Assembly: GCA_937965785.1 (NCBI GenBank)
Contig: CALCKT010000040.1
Location: 1 to 64,000 of the forward strand
Direction: 5' to 3'
DNA from: an uncultured Propionibacteriaceae bacterium
Lineage (GTDB): Bacteria > Actinomycetota > Actinomycetes > Propionibacteriales > Propionibacteriaceae
Length of the DNA: 64,000 bases
Shown: in pieces, positions 16,839 through 25,622 of the stretch
Numbering within the stretch: position 1 is the stretch's first letter
Layout: each line of letters opens with the position of its first letter
The notes under the pieces: generated by a model
Seen by the model: only the letters and a program-made list of their open reading frames with translations
The model's database searches: none
Told to the model about the DNA's origin: nothing
Program-made: the position numbers and the translations under genes

Positions 16839-18236
16839 TTGTCCCCCCAGAGAATCCCGTGGCGACCCGTGATCATCTGGGGGTTGGTCGGGTCACTGCT
16901 GGTGGCCGCCTTCACCATGGCGGTCATCCACGGAGCGGCGTCATCCGCCGCCGGAACCGCGGCCTCCGTCGCCGTTTCCTCGCCAGCGCCGTCCCCGCAG
17001 CAGAAACCGGCCGGTCCTGTCTCCGCGGCCCCGGAGGCCGCCCCCGGCAAACTCCCGGACCGTGCCGCGCTGGAACAGCGCCTCAAGTCCCTGGACGTCG
17101 CGGCCCTGACCAAGGGCGTGCCGGAGGGGTCGTCGCTGAGCCTGGCCTACCAGGTCCTCGACGTCGAGACCGGGGATGTGCTCGCCGCCTCGAACGCCGA
17201 TCGGCTCCTCGTGCCCGCGTCGAACACGAAACTGCTGACCGTCACCGCTTTGCTGTCGGTTTTCAACGGCACCGAAACCTTCGACACCACCGTCGTCTCC
17301 CCGTCCCCCGGGCAGCTGGTGCTGGTCGGAGGTGGTGACCCGCTGCTCGCCTCCGCAGCCTCCGACGGGAACCCGAAACGCGCCTCGCTGGAGGAACTGG
17401 CGGCGAGGACCGCGGAGAAGCTGAAATCGCAGGGCCTGAGCAAGGTGAGTCTCGGTTACGACGCCTCCCTGTTCCAGGAGTCGTGGGCCACCACCTGGCC
17501 CTCCAGTTACCGCGACCAGGTGACCCAGATCTCCGCGCTCTGGGCCGACGAGGGCCGCGACGCCAAGCAGGTGCGTTCCACCGACCCCGCGGGTGATGCC
17601 GCCCGCATCTTCGCCACCCAGCTGGCCGCCCAGGGCATCACCGTGGAGGGCAGTCCCGCGGAGACCAAGGGCTCCGGGGAGGAGATCGCGAAGGTCAGCT
17701 CGCCCGGGGTTCACGCCCTCGCCGCGGCCGCGATGGAAAACTCCAACAACTCCTACACCGAGGTGCTCGGCATGCAGCTGGCCCGCAAACTGGGCCAGCC
17801 CACCACGTTCGCCGGGACGGCCGCCGCGGTGCAGCAGGAACTCACCCGCCTGGGGTTGTGGCACGAGGGGGCGGTGCTGCACGACGGCTCCGGCCTGACC
17901 CGCGAGAACCAAGTCACCGCGTCGATGCTGGCCGGGGTGGTCCGATACGTGATGATCACCCCCCAGGCCTCCGTCGTGCAGGAGGGTTTCCCCGTCGCAG
18001 GGGTTTCGGGGTCGCTGGCCAACCGTTTCGACGACGAGATCTCCACCGCTGGCCGCGGCATCGTGCGGGCCAAGACCGGCACCCTGTCGCTGGTTTCCAC
18101 CCTCGCCGGGACCACCGTCACCGCCGATGGTCGCGAGGTGGCTTTTGCATTCATCACCAACGGCTCCACCGACGGCTGGGCCGCTCAGGTGTGGAGCGAC
18201 CGGGGGTCGGCCCTGATCACGGGGTGCGGTTGCTGA
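16839..18236 (+). CDS. dacB: D-alanyl-D-alanine carboxypeptidase / endopeptidase (PBP4, DacB type)
   Basis: A penicillin-binding protein of the PBP4 class, acting on peptidoglycan outside the membrane. One N-terminal membrane anchor (about residues 9-32) is followed by the active-site motifs PASNTKLLT (SxxK), ENSNNSY (SxN) and RAKTGTL (KTG). The usual extra domain between SxxK and SxN is present. The start is probably TTG 16839, preceded by GAGGAG; an ATG at 16776 gives 21 more residues without a better site. The stop overlaps the next gene at TGATG. Confidence 0.9.
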   Translation: MSPQRIPWRPVIIWGLVGSLLVAAFTMAVIHGAASSAAGTAASVAVSSPAPSPQQKPAGPVSAAPEAAPGKLPDRAALEQRLKSLDVAALTKGVPEGSSLSLAYQVLDVETGDVLAASNADRLLVPASNTKLLTVTALLSVFNGTETFDTTVVSPSPGQLVLVGGGDPLLASAASDGNPKRASLEELAARTAEKLKSQGLSKVSLGYDASLFQESWATTWPSSYRDQVTQISALWADEGRDAKQVRSTDPAGDAARIFATQLAAQGITVEGSPAETKGSGEEIAKVSSPGVHALAAAAMENSNNSYTEVLGMQLARKLGQPTTFAGTAAAVQQELTRLGLWHEGAVLHDGSGLTRENQVTASMLAGVVRYVMITPQASVVQEGFPVAGVSGSLANRFDDEISTAGRGIVRAKTGTLSLVSTLAGTTVTADGREVAFAFITNGSTDGWAAQVWSDRGSALITGCGC

Positions 18237-19201
18237 TGCAGCGCCGACCCCACGTCTCCTGGCCGCTGGCCCGGGTCGTCGAACGGCTGCTCGCCGACCC
18301 GGGGCCCGGTGTCTCTCGGCCGGAGGCGGTGCGTGAGGTAGCCGCGCTCAGGGCCGCGGCCCGCAGGGCCGGTGACCTGGCCGTCGAGCACTCGGGTCTG
18401 GACGGTCCGGCCGCCGCGGAGGTCATCGTCGTTGATCGTCCCGGATGGTCCAGGCGGGCCGCGGTGATGGCCGACGACCTGCTGGGCCGGTTGCCGCTCA
18501 AGGAGCAGCCCGCCGGTCCGCGACGCACCCTGGCCGGGATCGGTTACGGGCTGGTCGCGGGGATCTCCTTCGCGGTGATGGGGCGGGGTCTGCTGGGCCA
18601 GTACGACCCCTGGGCGGGACGGCTGATGCTGGTGGCTCCGAGCATCGTCGAGGTGCGGCGCGGACGCGGCCTCGACCCCGACGACCTGCGGCTGTGGGTG
18701 AGCCTCCACGAACAAACCCACGCGGTGCAGTTCAACTCCGCGCCCTGGCTGCTCGGTCACGTCGAGGAGCTGATCGCCGCGCTCAGCGTCGACGACCCCT
18801 CTCCGACGGAGATGGCGGAGGGGATCCGCGCGGGCCGGGGGGTGGCCTCGTTGCTGGTCACCGCCGAGGGGAAGCATCACCTTGACACCCTCACAGCCAC
18901 CATGACCCTCCTGGAGGGCCACGCCGACCTGGTCGCGGACACGGCCGGGGCGGTGCACGTGCCCTCGGTGCGGCAGTTGCGTGAGGCTTTTGCCCGGACG
19001 GCCGCCGGCACCGGTTGGCGACGCCTGATACCCGGCCTCGACAAGGGCCTCCAGTACCGCGACGGCCTGGCCTTCTGCCGGCACGTGGATCTCAGGGCCG
19101 GGATGGGGGCGTTGACCGCCGCCTTCGCGGGGCCCGCGAACCTTCCCACCGTGGCGGAGATCACCGACCCCGACGCCTGGCTGCGGAGGATCCATGGCTG
19201 A
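18236..19201 (+). CDS. zinc-dependent metalloprotease-like protein (DUF2342 type)
   Basis: Begins at the ATG overlapping the dacB stop. The HExxH zinc motif occurs in VSLHEQTHAVQF (about residue 160), followed further on by LEGHADLVAD, which supplies a likely third ligand, and GLDKGLQYRDGLAFC. This is the actinobacterial family sometimes labelled F420-associated, with DUF2342 features. The neighbourhood dacB - this gene - tilS is conserved in actinobacteria as I know it. Substrate unknown. Confidence 0.85.
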   Translation: MQRRPHVSWPLARVVERLLADPGPGVSRPEAVREVAALRAAARRAGDLAVEHSGLDGPAAAEVIVVDRPGWSRRAAVMADDLLGRLPLKEQPAGPRRTLAGIGYGLVAGISFAVMGRGLLGQYDPWAGRLMLVAPSIVEVRRGRGLDPDDLRLWVSLHEQTHAVQFNSAPWLLGHVEELIAALSVDDPSPTEMAEGIRAGRGVASLLVTAEGKHHLDTLTATMTLLEGHADLVADTAGAVHVPSVRQLREAFARTAAGTGWRRLIPGLDKGLQYRDGLAFCRHVDLRAGMGALTAAFAGPANLPTVAEITDPDAWLRRIHG

Positions 19202-19209
19202 GGGGCACC

Positions 19210-20202
19210 GTGGCCAGGCGTGAACTCGGACCCGCCGCGTTGAGGGTCGGCAGGGCGGTGGCGGAGTTGCTGCCCGCCGGTCCCGTCATCGTCGGGGTCT
19301 CCGGTGGCGCCGACTCCATGGCGCTTGCGCTGGGGGCGACGTGGGCTGCACCCCGCACGCGATCCGAGGTGGGGTGCGTCGTCGTCGACCACGGCCTGCA
19401 GGCGGGTTCCGCCGAGGTCGCGGAGCGGGCGGCCGGAGCGCTGGCGGTACGCGGCATCGACGCCGAGGTTCGGCGCGTCGAGGTGGGAGGCGCCGGCGGG
19501 ATCGAGGCCGCGGCCCGCCAAGCCCGCCTGGAGGCCCTGTCGCGCGATGGTCATCCCGTGCTGCTGGGCCACACCCTCGATGACCAGGCCGAGACGGTGC
19601 TGCTGGGGCTGCTGCGCGGCTCCGGCATCCGGTCGCTGGCCGGCATGTCGGTTCGGCGCGGCCCCTTCCTGCGGCCGCTGCTGGGGATCCGGCGCGCCGA
19701 GACCGAGGCGGCCTGCCGCGAATGGGGGGTCGAATGGTGGGACGACCCGATGAACACCGACCCGCGTTTCGCGCGGGTGCGCGCCCGGTCGGCGCTGGCG
19801 CTGCTGGCCTCGGAACTGGGCCGCGACGTTGCCGTCGGCCTTGCCCGCACCGCCGACCTGGCCCGCGGCGACGCCGACTTCCTCGACGAGCTGGCGGAAC
19901 TCGCCCTCGTCCGGGCTCGTCGGGGTGAAGCCGATTCGCCTCGTTCCGCATCCACTCCACAGCCGCCCGATAGGTCCGGTCCGGGTGACGCCCTCGATGT
20001 CGCCACCCTCGCCGGGCAGCCGGACGCCCTCCGGGGCCGGGTGCTGCTCGGCTGGCTGCGGAACCACGGCAGCGAGGCGACCCGGGTCCACGTCGCCGCC
20101 GTCGACGACCTCGTGCTGGCCTGGCGGGGCCAGGGGCCGGTCGCAGTGCCGGGAGGGTCGGTGCGAAGGGTCGCGGGCCGACTGGAGTGGGTGGCCGGCT
20201 GA
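19210..20202 (+). CDS. tilS: tRNA(Ile)-lysidine synthetase
   Basis: Modifies C34 of the tRNA-Ile that reads AUA, using lysine and ATP. The PP-loop motif is VIVGVSGGADSMALAL near residue 30, followed by HTLDDQAETVLLGLLRGSG and RPLLGIRRAE, all TilS hallmarks. The GTG start at 19210 gives 330 residues, normal for the short actinobacterial form. Only eight bases separate it from the metalloprotease gene. The usual hpt/ftsH neighbours are not found downstream here; repeat-rich DNA follows. Confidence 0.93.
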   Translation: MARRELGPAALRVGRAVAELLPAGPVIVGVSGGADSMALALGATWAAPRTRSEVGCVVVDHGLQAGSAEVAERAAGALAVRGIDAEVRRVEVGGAGGIEAAARQARLEALSRDGHPVLLGHTLDDQAETVLLGLLRGSGIRSLAGMSVRRGPFLRPLLGIRRAETEAACREWGVEWWDDPMNTDPRFARVRARSALALLASELGRDVAVGLARTADLARGDADFLDELAELALVRARRGEADSPRSASTPQPPDRSGPGDALDVATLAGQPDALRGRVLLGWLRNHGSEATRVHVAAVDDLVLAWRGQGPVAVPGGSVRRVAGRLEWVAG

Positions 20203-20220
20203 ACGGGTCGTGAGGAATGC

Positions 20221-20470
20221 GTGAGTCGTGTCGAAACCGGTCTTCACGAACTGGTTGAGCCAGCGTGTGAGCGAAGTAGATGGCTGAGTCGAAACCATTC
20301 ATGGCGCTTGGTGGCCGGAGCTCGGCCACGGCTCCCCGGACATGTGCGAGATGGTTTCGACACGACCGGCTCGCTGACGCTCGCAGGTCGGCTCAACCAG
20401 CTTCAGGACAAGACAAAGCCGGTTGAGCCGGGCTGCGACGAAGGGGCAGTCCATGTCGAAACCACCGGCA
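20221..20470. repeat. dispersed repeat family B, copy 2 (several inverted units)
   Basis: Alternating direct and inverted words GGTTGAGCC, GTCGAAACC and their complements GGCTCAACC and GGTTTCGAC at about 20225-20250, 20250-20310, 20345-20400 and 20415-20465. The segment is non-coding and follows tilS. Confidence 0.65.
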
Positions 20471-20533
20471 GGCGAACAGCGGACCCGACCACAAGTCCCC
20501 GACCGCCCTCCCCGCGCCTCGCCCTGCTTTTCC

Positions 20534-20612
20534 CGTACACGACTCGCGGAAGAAAAACGGTTCAACGTCGTGTGGCGACGTTGAAACGTTTTTCTTCCGC
20601 GTTTCGTGTACA
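20534..20612. repeat. dispersed palindromic repeat family A, copy 3
   Basis: Arms GTACACGACTCGCGGAAG and CTTCCGCGTTTCGTGTAC around the core GGTTCAACGTCG / CGACGTTGAAACG. The outer words GTACAC and GTGTAC pair even though they differ from copies 1, 2 and 4. A T-run (GTTTTTC) follows the inner stem. It lies between tilS and a convergent gene. Confidence 0.8.
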
Positions 20613-20651
20613 GGGGGAAGGGAGGGGATTCGGGGGATAAGTGGGGGCCGA

Positions 20652-20679
20652 AGCTGGTTGAGCCGTGGCGAAACCGGCA
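20652..20679. repeat. dispersed repeat family B, copy 3 (short)
   Basis: AGCTGGTTGAGCCGTGGCGAAACCGG is a shortened family B unit just beyond copy 3 of family A. The middle part of the longer copies is missing. Confidence 0.5.
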
Positions 20680-20692
20680 GGTGAGAAGGTCC

Positions 20693-21622
20693 TCAGCAGC
20701 CGTGTTTGTTGTTGTTCGTGGGGCAGGGGGCGAGTGCGGTGGGGGTGCCGGTTGGATTCGGCGATGGCGTCGGGGCCGGGTACGACTGGTTGTATTTTCC
20801 GTTCGGGATATTGACCGCGACGACTTCGACCACACTCGTGTTGACCTGCGAGGAGAGATCCATCTGGATGGTGCCGTTCTTGCCGAGTCCGCGCCAGTTG
20901 ATGACCCAGTGGGCGGTGGCGGTTACCGTGAAGTCGCCGCGTTGGTGGTAGACGTATCCGCAGTCCGGTGATTTCTCGTCGTGGGTTCTGTGCTCAGGGT
21001 GTTCCGTTCCCTTGCCACACTCCTTGGTGTCGCCGTTGCCCATTTCCCACGTCACCCCCGCGACCATGGCGGTTGCGGTGACGCTGTAACCGGATTCGGT
21101 GACGGTTTTGGTGATCGGCCCCCATGTGTCCCTGCCGGGATTGTTGACCCACATCCAGTTGTGCCAGCCCACGTAGTTGCGGCCCTCCGGTAGCTGTTCG
21201 AGGGGCGAGGGCCACATTCCGATCTCGGGTGCCTTCAGGTCCATGCGTCCGATCGCGATCTTGGCCAGGACTTCGGGTTCTGGCGCCTCCCGCGGGGCTG
21301 GTTCGGGTGATGGGCCGGAGGGGGCGAAAAGGACGCATTCCCCCGTGCGGGAGTCGTACTGGAGGCAGCCTTCTGCGGGCCAGTGCGGCCTTTCCTGGCC
21401 GCCTCCGCCCCCGCCACCGGGGTTTCCGCGGGGCTGGGCGGGGGATTTCCCGGGTTGGCCGCCGGATCCCGGCACCCGCACCGTGATGTCACAAGAGCCG
21501 AATCTGCTTTCTTTTTTTGCGCATCCGACATCGGCATCGGCCCGGGCCGGTTGCGCGGGCAGACCGGCCACCGTCAGGAGGAGCGCCACGGTGGCGGCGG
21601 CGAGGCGTTTCATGCTGGACAT
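20693..21622 (-). CDS. secreted protein of unknown function
   Basis: The first residues MSSMKRLAAATVALLLTVAGLPAQPARA form a Sec signal peptide with cleavage after ARA. The mature protein starts DADVGCAKKESRFGSCDITV, contains a Gly/Pro/Gln-rich spacer, then a beta-rich region with paired cysteines (KECGKG, SPDCGYVYHQRGDFTVTATAHWVI) and a Pro/Thr tail ending CPTNNNKHGC. The pattern resembles conserved actinobacterial exported proteins with no assigned role. Start may be the internal ATG at 21613. It overlaps the end of the upstream lipoprotein gene, so the two are coexpressed. Confidence 0.7.
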   Translation of the reverse strand: MSSMKRLAAATVALLLTVAGLPAQPARADADVGCAKKESRFGSCDITVRVPGSGGQPGKSPAQPRGNPGGGGGGGQERPHWPAEGCLQYDSRTGECVLFAPSGPSPEPAPREAPEPEVLAKIAIGRMDLKAPEIGMWPSPLEQLPEGRNYVGWHNWMWVNNPGRDTWGPITKTVTESGYSVTATAMVAGVTWEMGNGDTKECGKGTEHPEHRTHDEKSPDCGYVYHQRGDFTVTATAHWVINWRGLGKNGTIQMDLSSQVNTSVVEVVAVNIPNGKYNQSYPAPTPSPNPTGTPTALAPCPTNNNKHGC

Positions 21623-22215
21623 CTGGGCACCGTCTCGTTCGTGGTGTCCCCGAATTTCCAGCCGTCATTGGTCTTTACCACGGTGACATTCCACTGGAGG
21701 TACGAAGGCCGCCCCGGTGGGACTACGCTCTTCCCGGTCGCGGAATCGATCATGTCCACCTTTTCGCTGTCGGTGCACATCTGGACATCGATGCTCCGCA
21801 CGCCGTCCGTCTCCTCCGGTTCCGAGGCGCCGGTGATGTGGACGACCGTGGTCCCGGTCTGCACCTGCCCCTTCTCGCGATACTCTTTGACATGGCCCAT
21901 CTCTATGGTCTGGCTCTCCCCAATGGCGATGTCCTTCAGGGGCTGCGTGTCGGCATCGGGATTGGTGAATATCTCATCCGTGATGCGGTAGTACTCGATC
22001 AGCGTGTTCGCCGCCTCCAGCTGCTCCGGGCTGAAGGTCTCCGACGGTTGGGGCTTCGGGGATGCGGAGAACGACGGCCAGCTCTTGGTGGAATCCGGAT
22101 ACGATGCTCCCCACGAATCCGTGCTCAGCGGCCTCGAATCCCCGCCGCACGATGACAGCAGGAACACAACTGCGGTTGCGGCGACCATGCCGATTCGTCC
22201 ACTGCGTTGTTTCAT
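21610..22215 (-). CDS. putative lipoprotein
   Basis: A 201-residue protein with signal peptide MKQRSGRIGMVAATAVVFLLSSC and lipobox LSSC, thus predicted lipid-anchored. The body holds a Ser/Pro-rich stalk followed by a fold with ITDEIFTNPDADTQPLKD, VVHITGASEPE and YLQWNVTVVKTNDGWKFGD, reminiscent of small alpha/beta extracytoplasmic domains. Its 3' end overlaps the start of the secreted-protein gene by 13 bp. Unrecognised family; the pair likely acts together at the surface. Confidence 0.72.
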   Translation of the reverse strand: MKQRSGRIGMVAATAVVFLLSSCGGDSRPLSTDSWGASYPDSTKSWPSFSASPKPQPSETFSPEQLEAANTLIEYYRITDEIFTNPDADTQPLKDIAIGESQTIEMGHVKEYREKGQVQTGTTVVHITGASEPEETDGVRSIDVQMCTDSEKVDMIDSATGKSVVPPGRPSYLQWNVTVVKTNDGWKFGDTTNETVPRCPA

Positions 22216-22600
22216 TGTTCAACACCTCCGGTGGCGTCAAAGCGACCCGGGCTGGTCTCTCCAGCTCTCGGGACCTTTCCGAGCCTAGGACCGCTCACCG
22301 GGTCCCTGCGGGGAGTTCGAGAAACCCCGCAGGGGTTGAAGAAGGTCTGGCCAAAAGTTAGGGGGTGGGTCGTCGTGGAAGTCTGGATTGCGTTCGGACC
22401 GTCATATCGGCTTGGAATCAAACCGGGCAAACAGATTGGCGCCCGGCCCAGGGATGATCAGGGGGCAGGACATGGCCGGAGGGATTCTCACGGCTGAGGG
22501 GACCCTGAAGTCGGGTACAGACCCTGCCTGCAAGGAGACGATTAAAGTGGGACCACAAAGCAACGAAGCGGCAGCCGAACTCACCGAGGAGAGGAATCTG
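22216..22600. other. 385-bp intergenic region between divergent genes, with a perfect hairpin
   Basis: It holds a perfect 10-bp inverted repeat CCCTGCGGGG / CCCCGCAGGG at 22304-22334 with an 11-base loop and no T-run, hence possibly an operator or 5' UTR structure rather than a terminator. The region has no convincing gene. A start with GAGGAGAGG upstream occurs at 22601. Confidence 0.5.
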
Positions 22601-22747
22601 ATGGGAACCAGTGTTATCCATCGCCACCGTCCCGCCGGTCCGCGCTCCCTTCGTCTCGGCAGTGCTCATGCCACATCCGCGATGGGTGGTGTGCGACGGG
22701 ATCTGCTATTTCCCCCCGGAATCCCGGGGATGGGGAGCAGTGATGCC

Positions 22748-22924
22748 ATGAACCGTCACATCGTGATTGGCGCCTTGGCGGCGTTGTTGTTCGTGACCGG
22801 AGCCGTTCTGTCACTCATTCGAGGTGAAACCCTGATGGTCGCCGTGCTCGGGCTGGGCGCTCTCGCCTTCATCGTCCGCACGGTGCTCGCCGTGCGAAGT
22901 TCGTCGCGGAAGAAAGATGACTGA
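22748..22924 (+). CDS. small two-helix membrane protein
   Basis: MNRHIVIGALAALLFVTGAVLSLI and LMVAVLGLGALAFIVRTVLAV are two transmembrane helices with a short basic C-terminus RSSSRKKDD (58 residues). An in-frame ATG at 22601, with a better GAGGAGAGG site, would add 49 polar residues without recognisable features. The stop overlaps the ATPase gene by eight bases, so it belongs to that operon, perhaps as an accessory subunit. Unknown function. Confidence 0.6.
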   Translation: MNRHIVIGALAALLFVTGAVLSLIRGETLMVAVLGLGALAFIVRTVLAVRSSSRKKDD

Positions 22925-23642
22925 TCGGCCACGGCATGCAGCAGAATCCCTGCTCACCGTGCGGGGGCTGACCGCGTGGTACAAGGCGGACTCCCCAGTG
23001 CTGAACATCGGGGAACTCGACGTCGGCCAGCACTCCGTGGTCGGGTTGCTGGGAACCAACGGCGCCGGCAAGACCACCCTGATCAACACGCTCGTGGGGG
23101 TTCACGAGTACGCCAGCCTCCAACACATGACCTGGCGCTCCCGCGCCACGCAGCCACGCGACAGGGCATTCCAGCTCGGACGCTACGTCGTGTTCACCGA
23201 GAGCAGCGGTTTCGCGTACTGGTCTCTGGATCCCTACCTGCGTTTCACATCCCGCGTCTTTGGCCGCTCGCCGGACCCGTCGCGCGTGGACGACCTGGTG
23301 GCGGGGTTCGGGTTCGAGCCGTTTTGTCGCAAGACCATCGGAAGTCTGTCGACGGGAAACAGGAAGAAGGCCTTCCTCATCGCGGGGCTGAGCCTGGGGC
23401 TGCCCCTGCTCATCCTGGACGAACCCGTGGACGGGCTGGATTTCGAGGGCACCGAGTTTCTCTACGAGCGCATCAACGCCTACCGCGACACCGGATCGGT
23501 GTTGATGAGCTCCCACGTCGCAGAGAGCTTCACCCGGTGCTGCGACCACCTGTACGTGCTCGACGGGGGTGACCTCAGCCGCCCCCACCCGCTGGATCCC
23601 GCAACCGACATCCGCGCCCTGCTCAAGGAACGTCACAGATGA
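22917..23642 (+). CDS. ABC transporter ATP-binding protein with unusual signature motif
   Basis: A 241-residue ATPase with Walker A GTNGAGKTT and Walker B LLILDEPVDGLDFEG. The signature is LSTGNRKK rather than LSGGQ. H-loop histidine in SSHVAESF. This variant signature is common in ABC-2 bacteriocin/lantibiotic-type and YxlF-like exporters. It overlaps the membrane protein upstream by eight bases and the permease downstream by four (ATGA), forming a three-gene transporter. Substrate unknown. Confidence 0.85.
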   Translation: MTDRPRHAAESLLTVRGLTAWYKADSPVLNIGELDVGQHSVVGLLGTNGAGKTTLINTLVGVHEYASLQHMTWRSRATQPRDRAFQLGRYVVFTESSGFAYWSLDPYLRFTSRVFGRSPDPSRVDDLVAGFGFEPFCRKTIGSLSTGNRKKAFLIAGLSLGLPLLILDEPVDGLDFEGTEFLYERINAYRDTGSVLMSSHVAESFTRCCDHLYVLDGGDLSRPHPLDPATDIRALLKERHR

Positions 23643-24736
23643 CCCTGGTCCTGCTTCGCGCCTTCACCACATATCGCCGCGTCGTTGTGGATGTGCTGAT
23701 CTGGGGCCTGGCCTGGTTGCTGGCCCCGACGGTGGAACTCCGGATCCCGCCGACGATGTACGTCGTGGGTGTGGCCGCCGCGTCGCTGGTGTCGTCGGGT
23801 CTGCTGGTGAACGCGGTCTTCCGGGTGGATGCCATGCGGGACTACGCCCAGCTGCCGCCCCGCCCGGCCCGGGTGAACCTGGCGTTCGCATCCGCCGCGT
23901 GGATGCTTCTCACAGCCGAGATCGTGGTGCCCGCCGCCCTGTTCGGTCTGCGACTGGGGCAACTCGCCGCGCCGGACGTCGGCGCGATGCTCGTGGTGGC
24001 GGCCTGCGGTCCCCTGTCGGTGATGGCCGCGCTGGCCTCGGCCGGCACCCGGCCGCGATGGGCCGGGCCGCTGCTGGTGGTGGCCCTCTACGGGTTGGCG
24101 GTGTGGGCCTGCACGGTGGTTCCGCCGTGGCTGGTGGCCGCGGTGCTGTCGGTCGCGTTGGCGGCCGGGCTGGTTGTCCTCCCCGCCACTGGCCTGCTGC
24201 CCACCCGCGGTTCCGCCGCGATGCGGGGACGGGCGGGAACCAACTATTTCCTGCGCACCTCGCTGGCGGATCGCGTCGTGTGGATCAACGCGGTGGGGCT
24301 GTTCGCCTTGGCGACGGTGTTCACCGTGACCGTCTGGGAGCAGGGCCTCCGGTTCCCGCTGGCGCTGGCGCTGATCGCCGTCAACAGCCCCCTGACCACC
24401 ATGATCTCCGGCGACCCCGATCTGGCGAGACAGCTGACAATGCTGGGGTGGCCCGCGCTGGCCTGGCGCCATTACGCGGCGGCCGTCGCTGTTTTCCTGG
24501 GAACGTTCAACGCCGGGGTCGGCGTGGTGTACTGGCTGCTGGGTGCCCGCGACCTGCCGCTGATCGCCGGGCTGGTGGTCGTCGTCACGGCGCTGGAGGC
24601 CCTCGCCGTCCCCGCGTTGGAGCGTCACGCCCCGCTTCGGGGGCTCCGCACCCGACGCCACGCCTGGCGGCACCCCCGCAAATACCTGCTGCCCGCCGCC
24701 CTGCTGCTGGCCTTCGCGTGGGTCCAACTGGGCTGA
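23639..24736 (+). CDS. ABC transporter permease (polytopic membrane protein)
   Basis: A 365-residue hydrophobic protein with about ten predicted helices and short basic loops. No named domain is recognised, but its ATG overlaps the ATPase stop and it ends the operon, so it is the membrane part of that transporter. Its architecture is unlike the short NodJ-type permeases elsewhere in the window. Export direction is presumed from the ATPase type. Confidence 0.75.
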   Translation: MTLVLLRAFTTYRRVVVDVLIWGLAWLLAPTVELRIPPTMYVVGVAAASLVSSGLLVNAVFRVDAMRDYAQLPPRPARVNLAFASAAWMLLTAEIVVPAALFGLRLGQLAAPDVGAMLVVAACGPLSVMAALASAGTRPRWAGPLLVVALYGLAVWACTVVPPWLVAAVLSVALAAGLVVLPATGLLPTRGSAAMRGRAGTNYFLRTSLADRVVWINAVGLFALATVFTVTVWEQGLRFPLALALIAVNSPLTTMISGDPDLARQLTMLGWPALAWRHYAAAVAVFLGTFNAGVGVVYWLLGARDLPLIAGLVVVVTALEALAVPALERHAPLRGLRTRRHAWRHPRKYLLPAALLLAFAWVQLG

Positions 24737-24781
24737 GGACGGCGGGTGGCGGATTTTCGCCAACCGGGAGGAAGAACCCGG

Positions 24782-24851
24782 TTGTGCAGCACTCAACCGC
24801 GAAAATCGCTCCCGGAGGGGTGAAAATCGGGTTGAGTGCTGCGCAACCGCG
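24782..24851. repeat. dispersed repeat family C, copy 2
   Basis: TTGTGCAGCACTCAACC at 24782-24798 faces GGGTTGAGTGCTGCGCAACC at about 24829-24848. The arms match copy 1 at 15167-15230 while the middle differs. It lies between convergent genes and is followed by a further CTCAACCGG word. Confidence 0.7.
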
Positions 24852-24878
24852 ATTCCCCGGCGGAACCACTCAACCGGT

Positions 24879-25622
24879 TCAGGCGAGCGAGTCCACCAGC
24901 CCAGCGGCTGGTGGGGTTTCGGGGGCGGGAAGCAGCCCGACGGAGGTCGTCACCGCCTCCGACTGGCCACCGGAGTGGGTGAGGGTGCCGTCGCCGTGGG
25001 CGGTGAGCTGGGAGGCGTGGTGTCGCAGGGCCTCCTCCACCGTGGGTTGCAGTTCGCGCAGGTCGAACCAGCGGACCTCGTCGCCCGGGCCGTGGACGAC
25101 GGCCGCGAAACCCTTCCCGGTGCGCTGCGCGGCGGCCAGGGAAGCGTGGTGGATGCGGACGTGGTCGGGATGCCCGTAGCCGCCATCGGTGTGGTACGAG
25201 ACCACCAGGTCGGCGTCCACCGCCCGGATCCAGGACGCGACATCCGCCACGACGTCGTCGAGGTCTGCCGCGCACAGCGAATCCGGTTCCGCGTCCTCCG
25301 CGGGCCCCGCGAGGCCCTCACGGATCCAGCGCATTCCCGAGTCGCGGTAGCGGCGTCCCGAACCGGCGGGCGGATCCCCCAGGAAACCGTGCCGGGAAAC
25401 CCCCAGCACCCTCAGCGCCCCGGCCAACTCACCCTCCCGGTGGGTTTCCAGGGCTGGGGTTCCGGCCAGGTGCGACAGCGGCCCCGGCACCACCTCGCCG
25501 CGTTCCCCGCGGGTCGCGGTGAGCAGGCTCACCTCATGTCCCGAGGCCACCAGCCAGGCGATCAGCGCGCCCGTGGCGAGGGTTTCGTCGTCGGGATGGG
25601 CGTGGATGAAGGTGATTCTCAC
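24879..25622 (-). CDS. mshB: PIG-L family deacetylase, MshB type (mycothiol biosynthesis)
   Basis: A 247-residue zinc deacetylase that removes acetate from GlcNAc-inositol in mycothiol synthesis. Zinc motifs are HAHPDDE near the start (residues 7-13) and GGYGHPDHVRIH (about residue 150). The GTG start overlaps the end of mshA (GTGA), giving direct coupling with the preceding biosynthetic step. A longer N-terminal extension would overlap mshA and is rejected. Family members may also act in mycothiol-conjugate cleavage (Mca), but the mshA link favours MshB. Confidence 0.85.
   Translation of the reverse strand: MRITFIHAHPDDETLATGALIAWLVASGHEVSLLTATRGERGEVVPGPLSHLAGTPALETHREGELAGALRVLGVSRHGFLGDPPAGSGRRYRDSGMRWIREGLAGPAEDAEPDSLCAADLDDVVADVASWIRAVDADLVVSYHTDGGYGHPDHVRIHHASLAAAQRTGKGFAAVVHGPGDEVRWFDLRELQPTVEEALRHHASQLTAHGDGTLTHSGGQSEAVTTSVGLLPAPETPPAAGLVDSLA

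Noticed and set aside
23569..25179. 536-codon frame overlapping the permease and mshB
   Set aside because: Runs out of frame with the permease and antisense to mshB; no domain and arginine/proline-rich composition.
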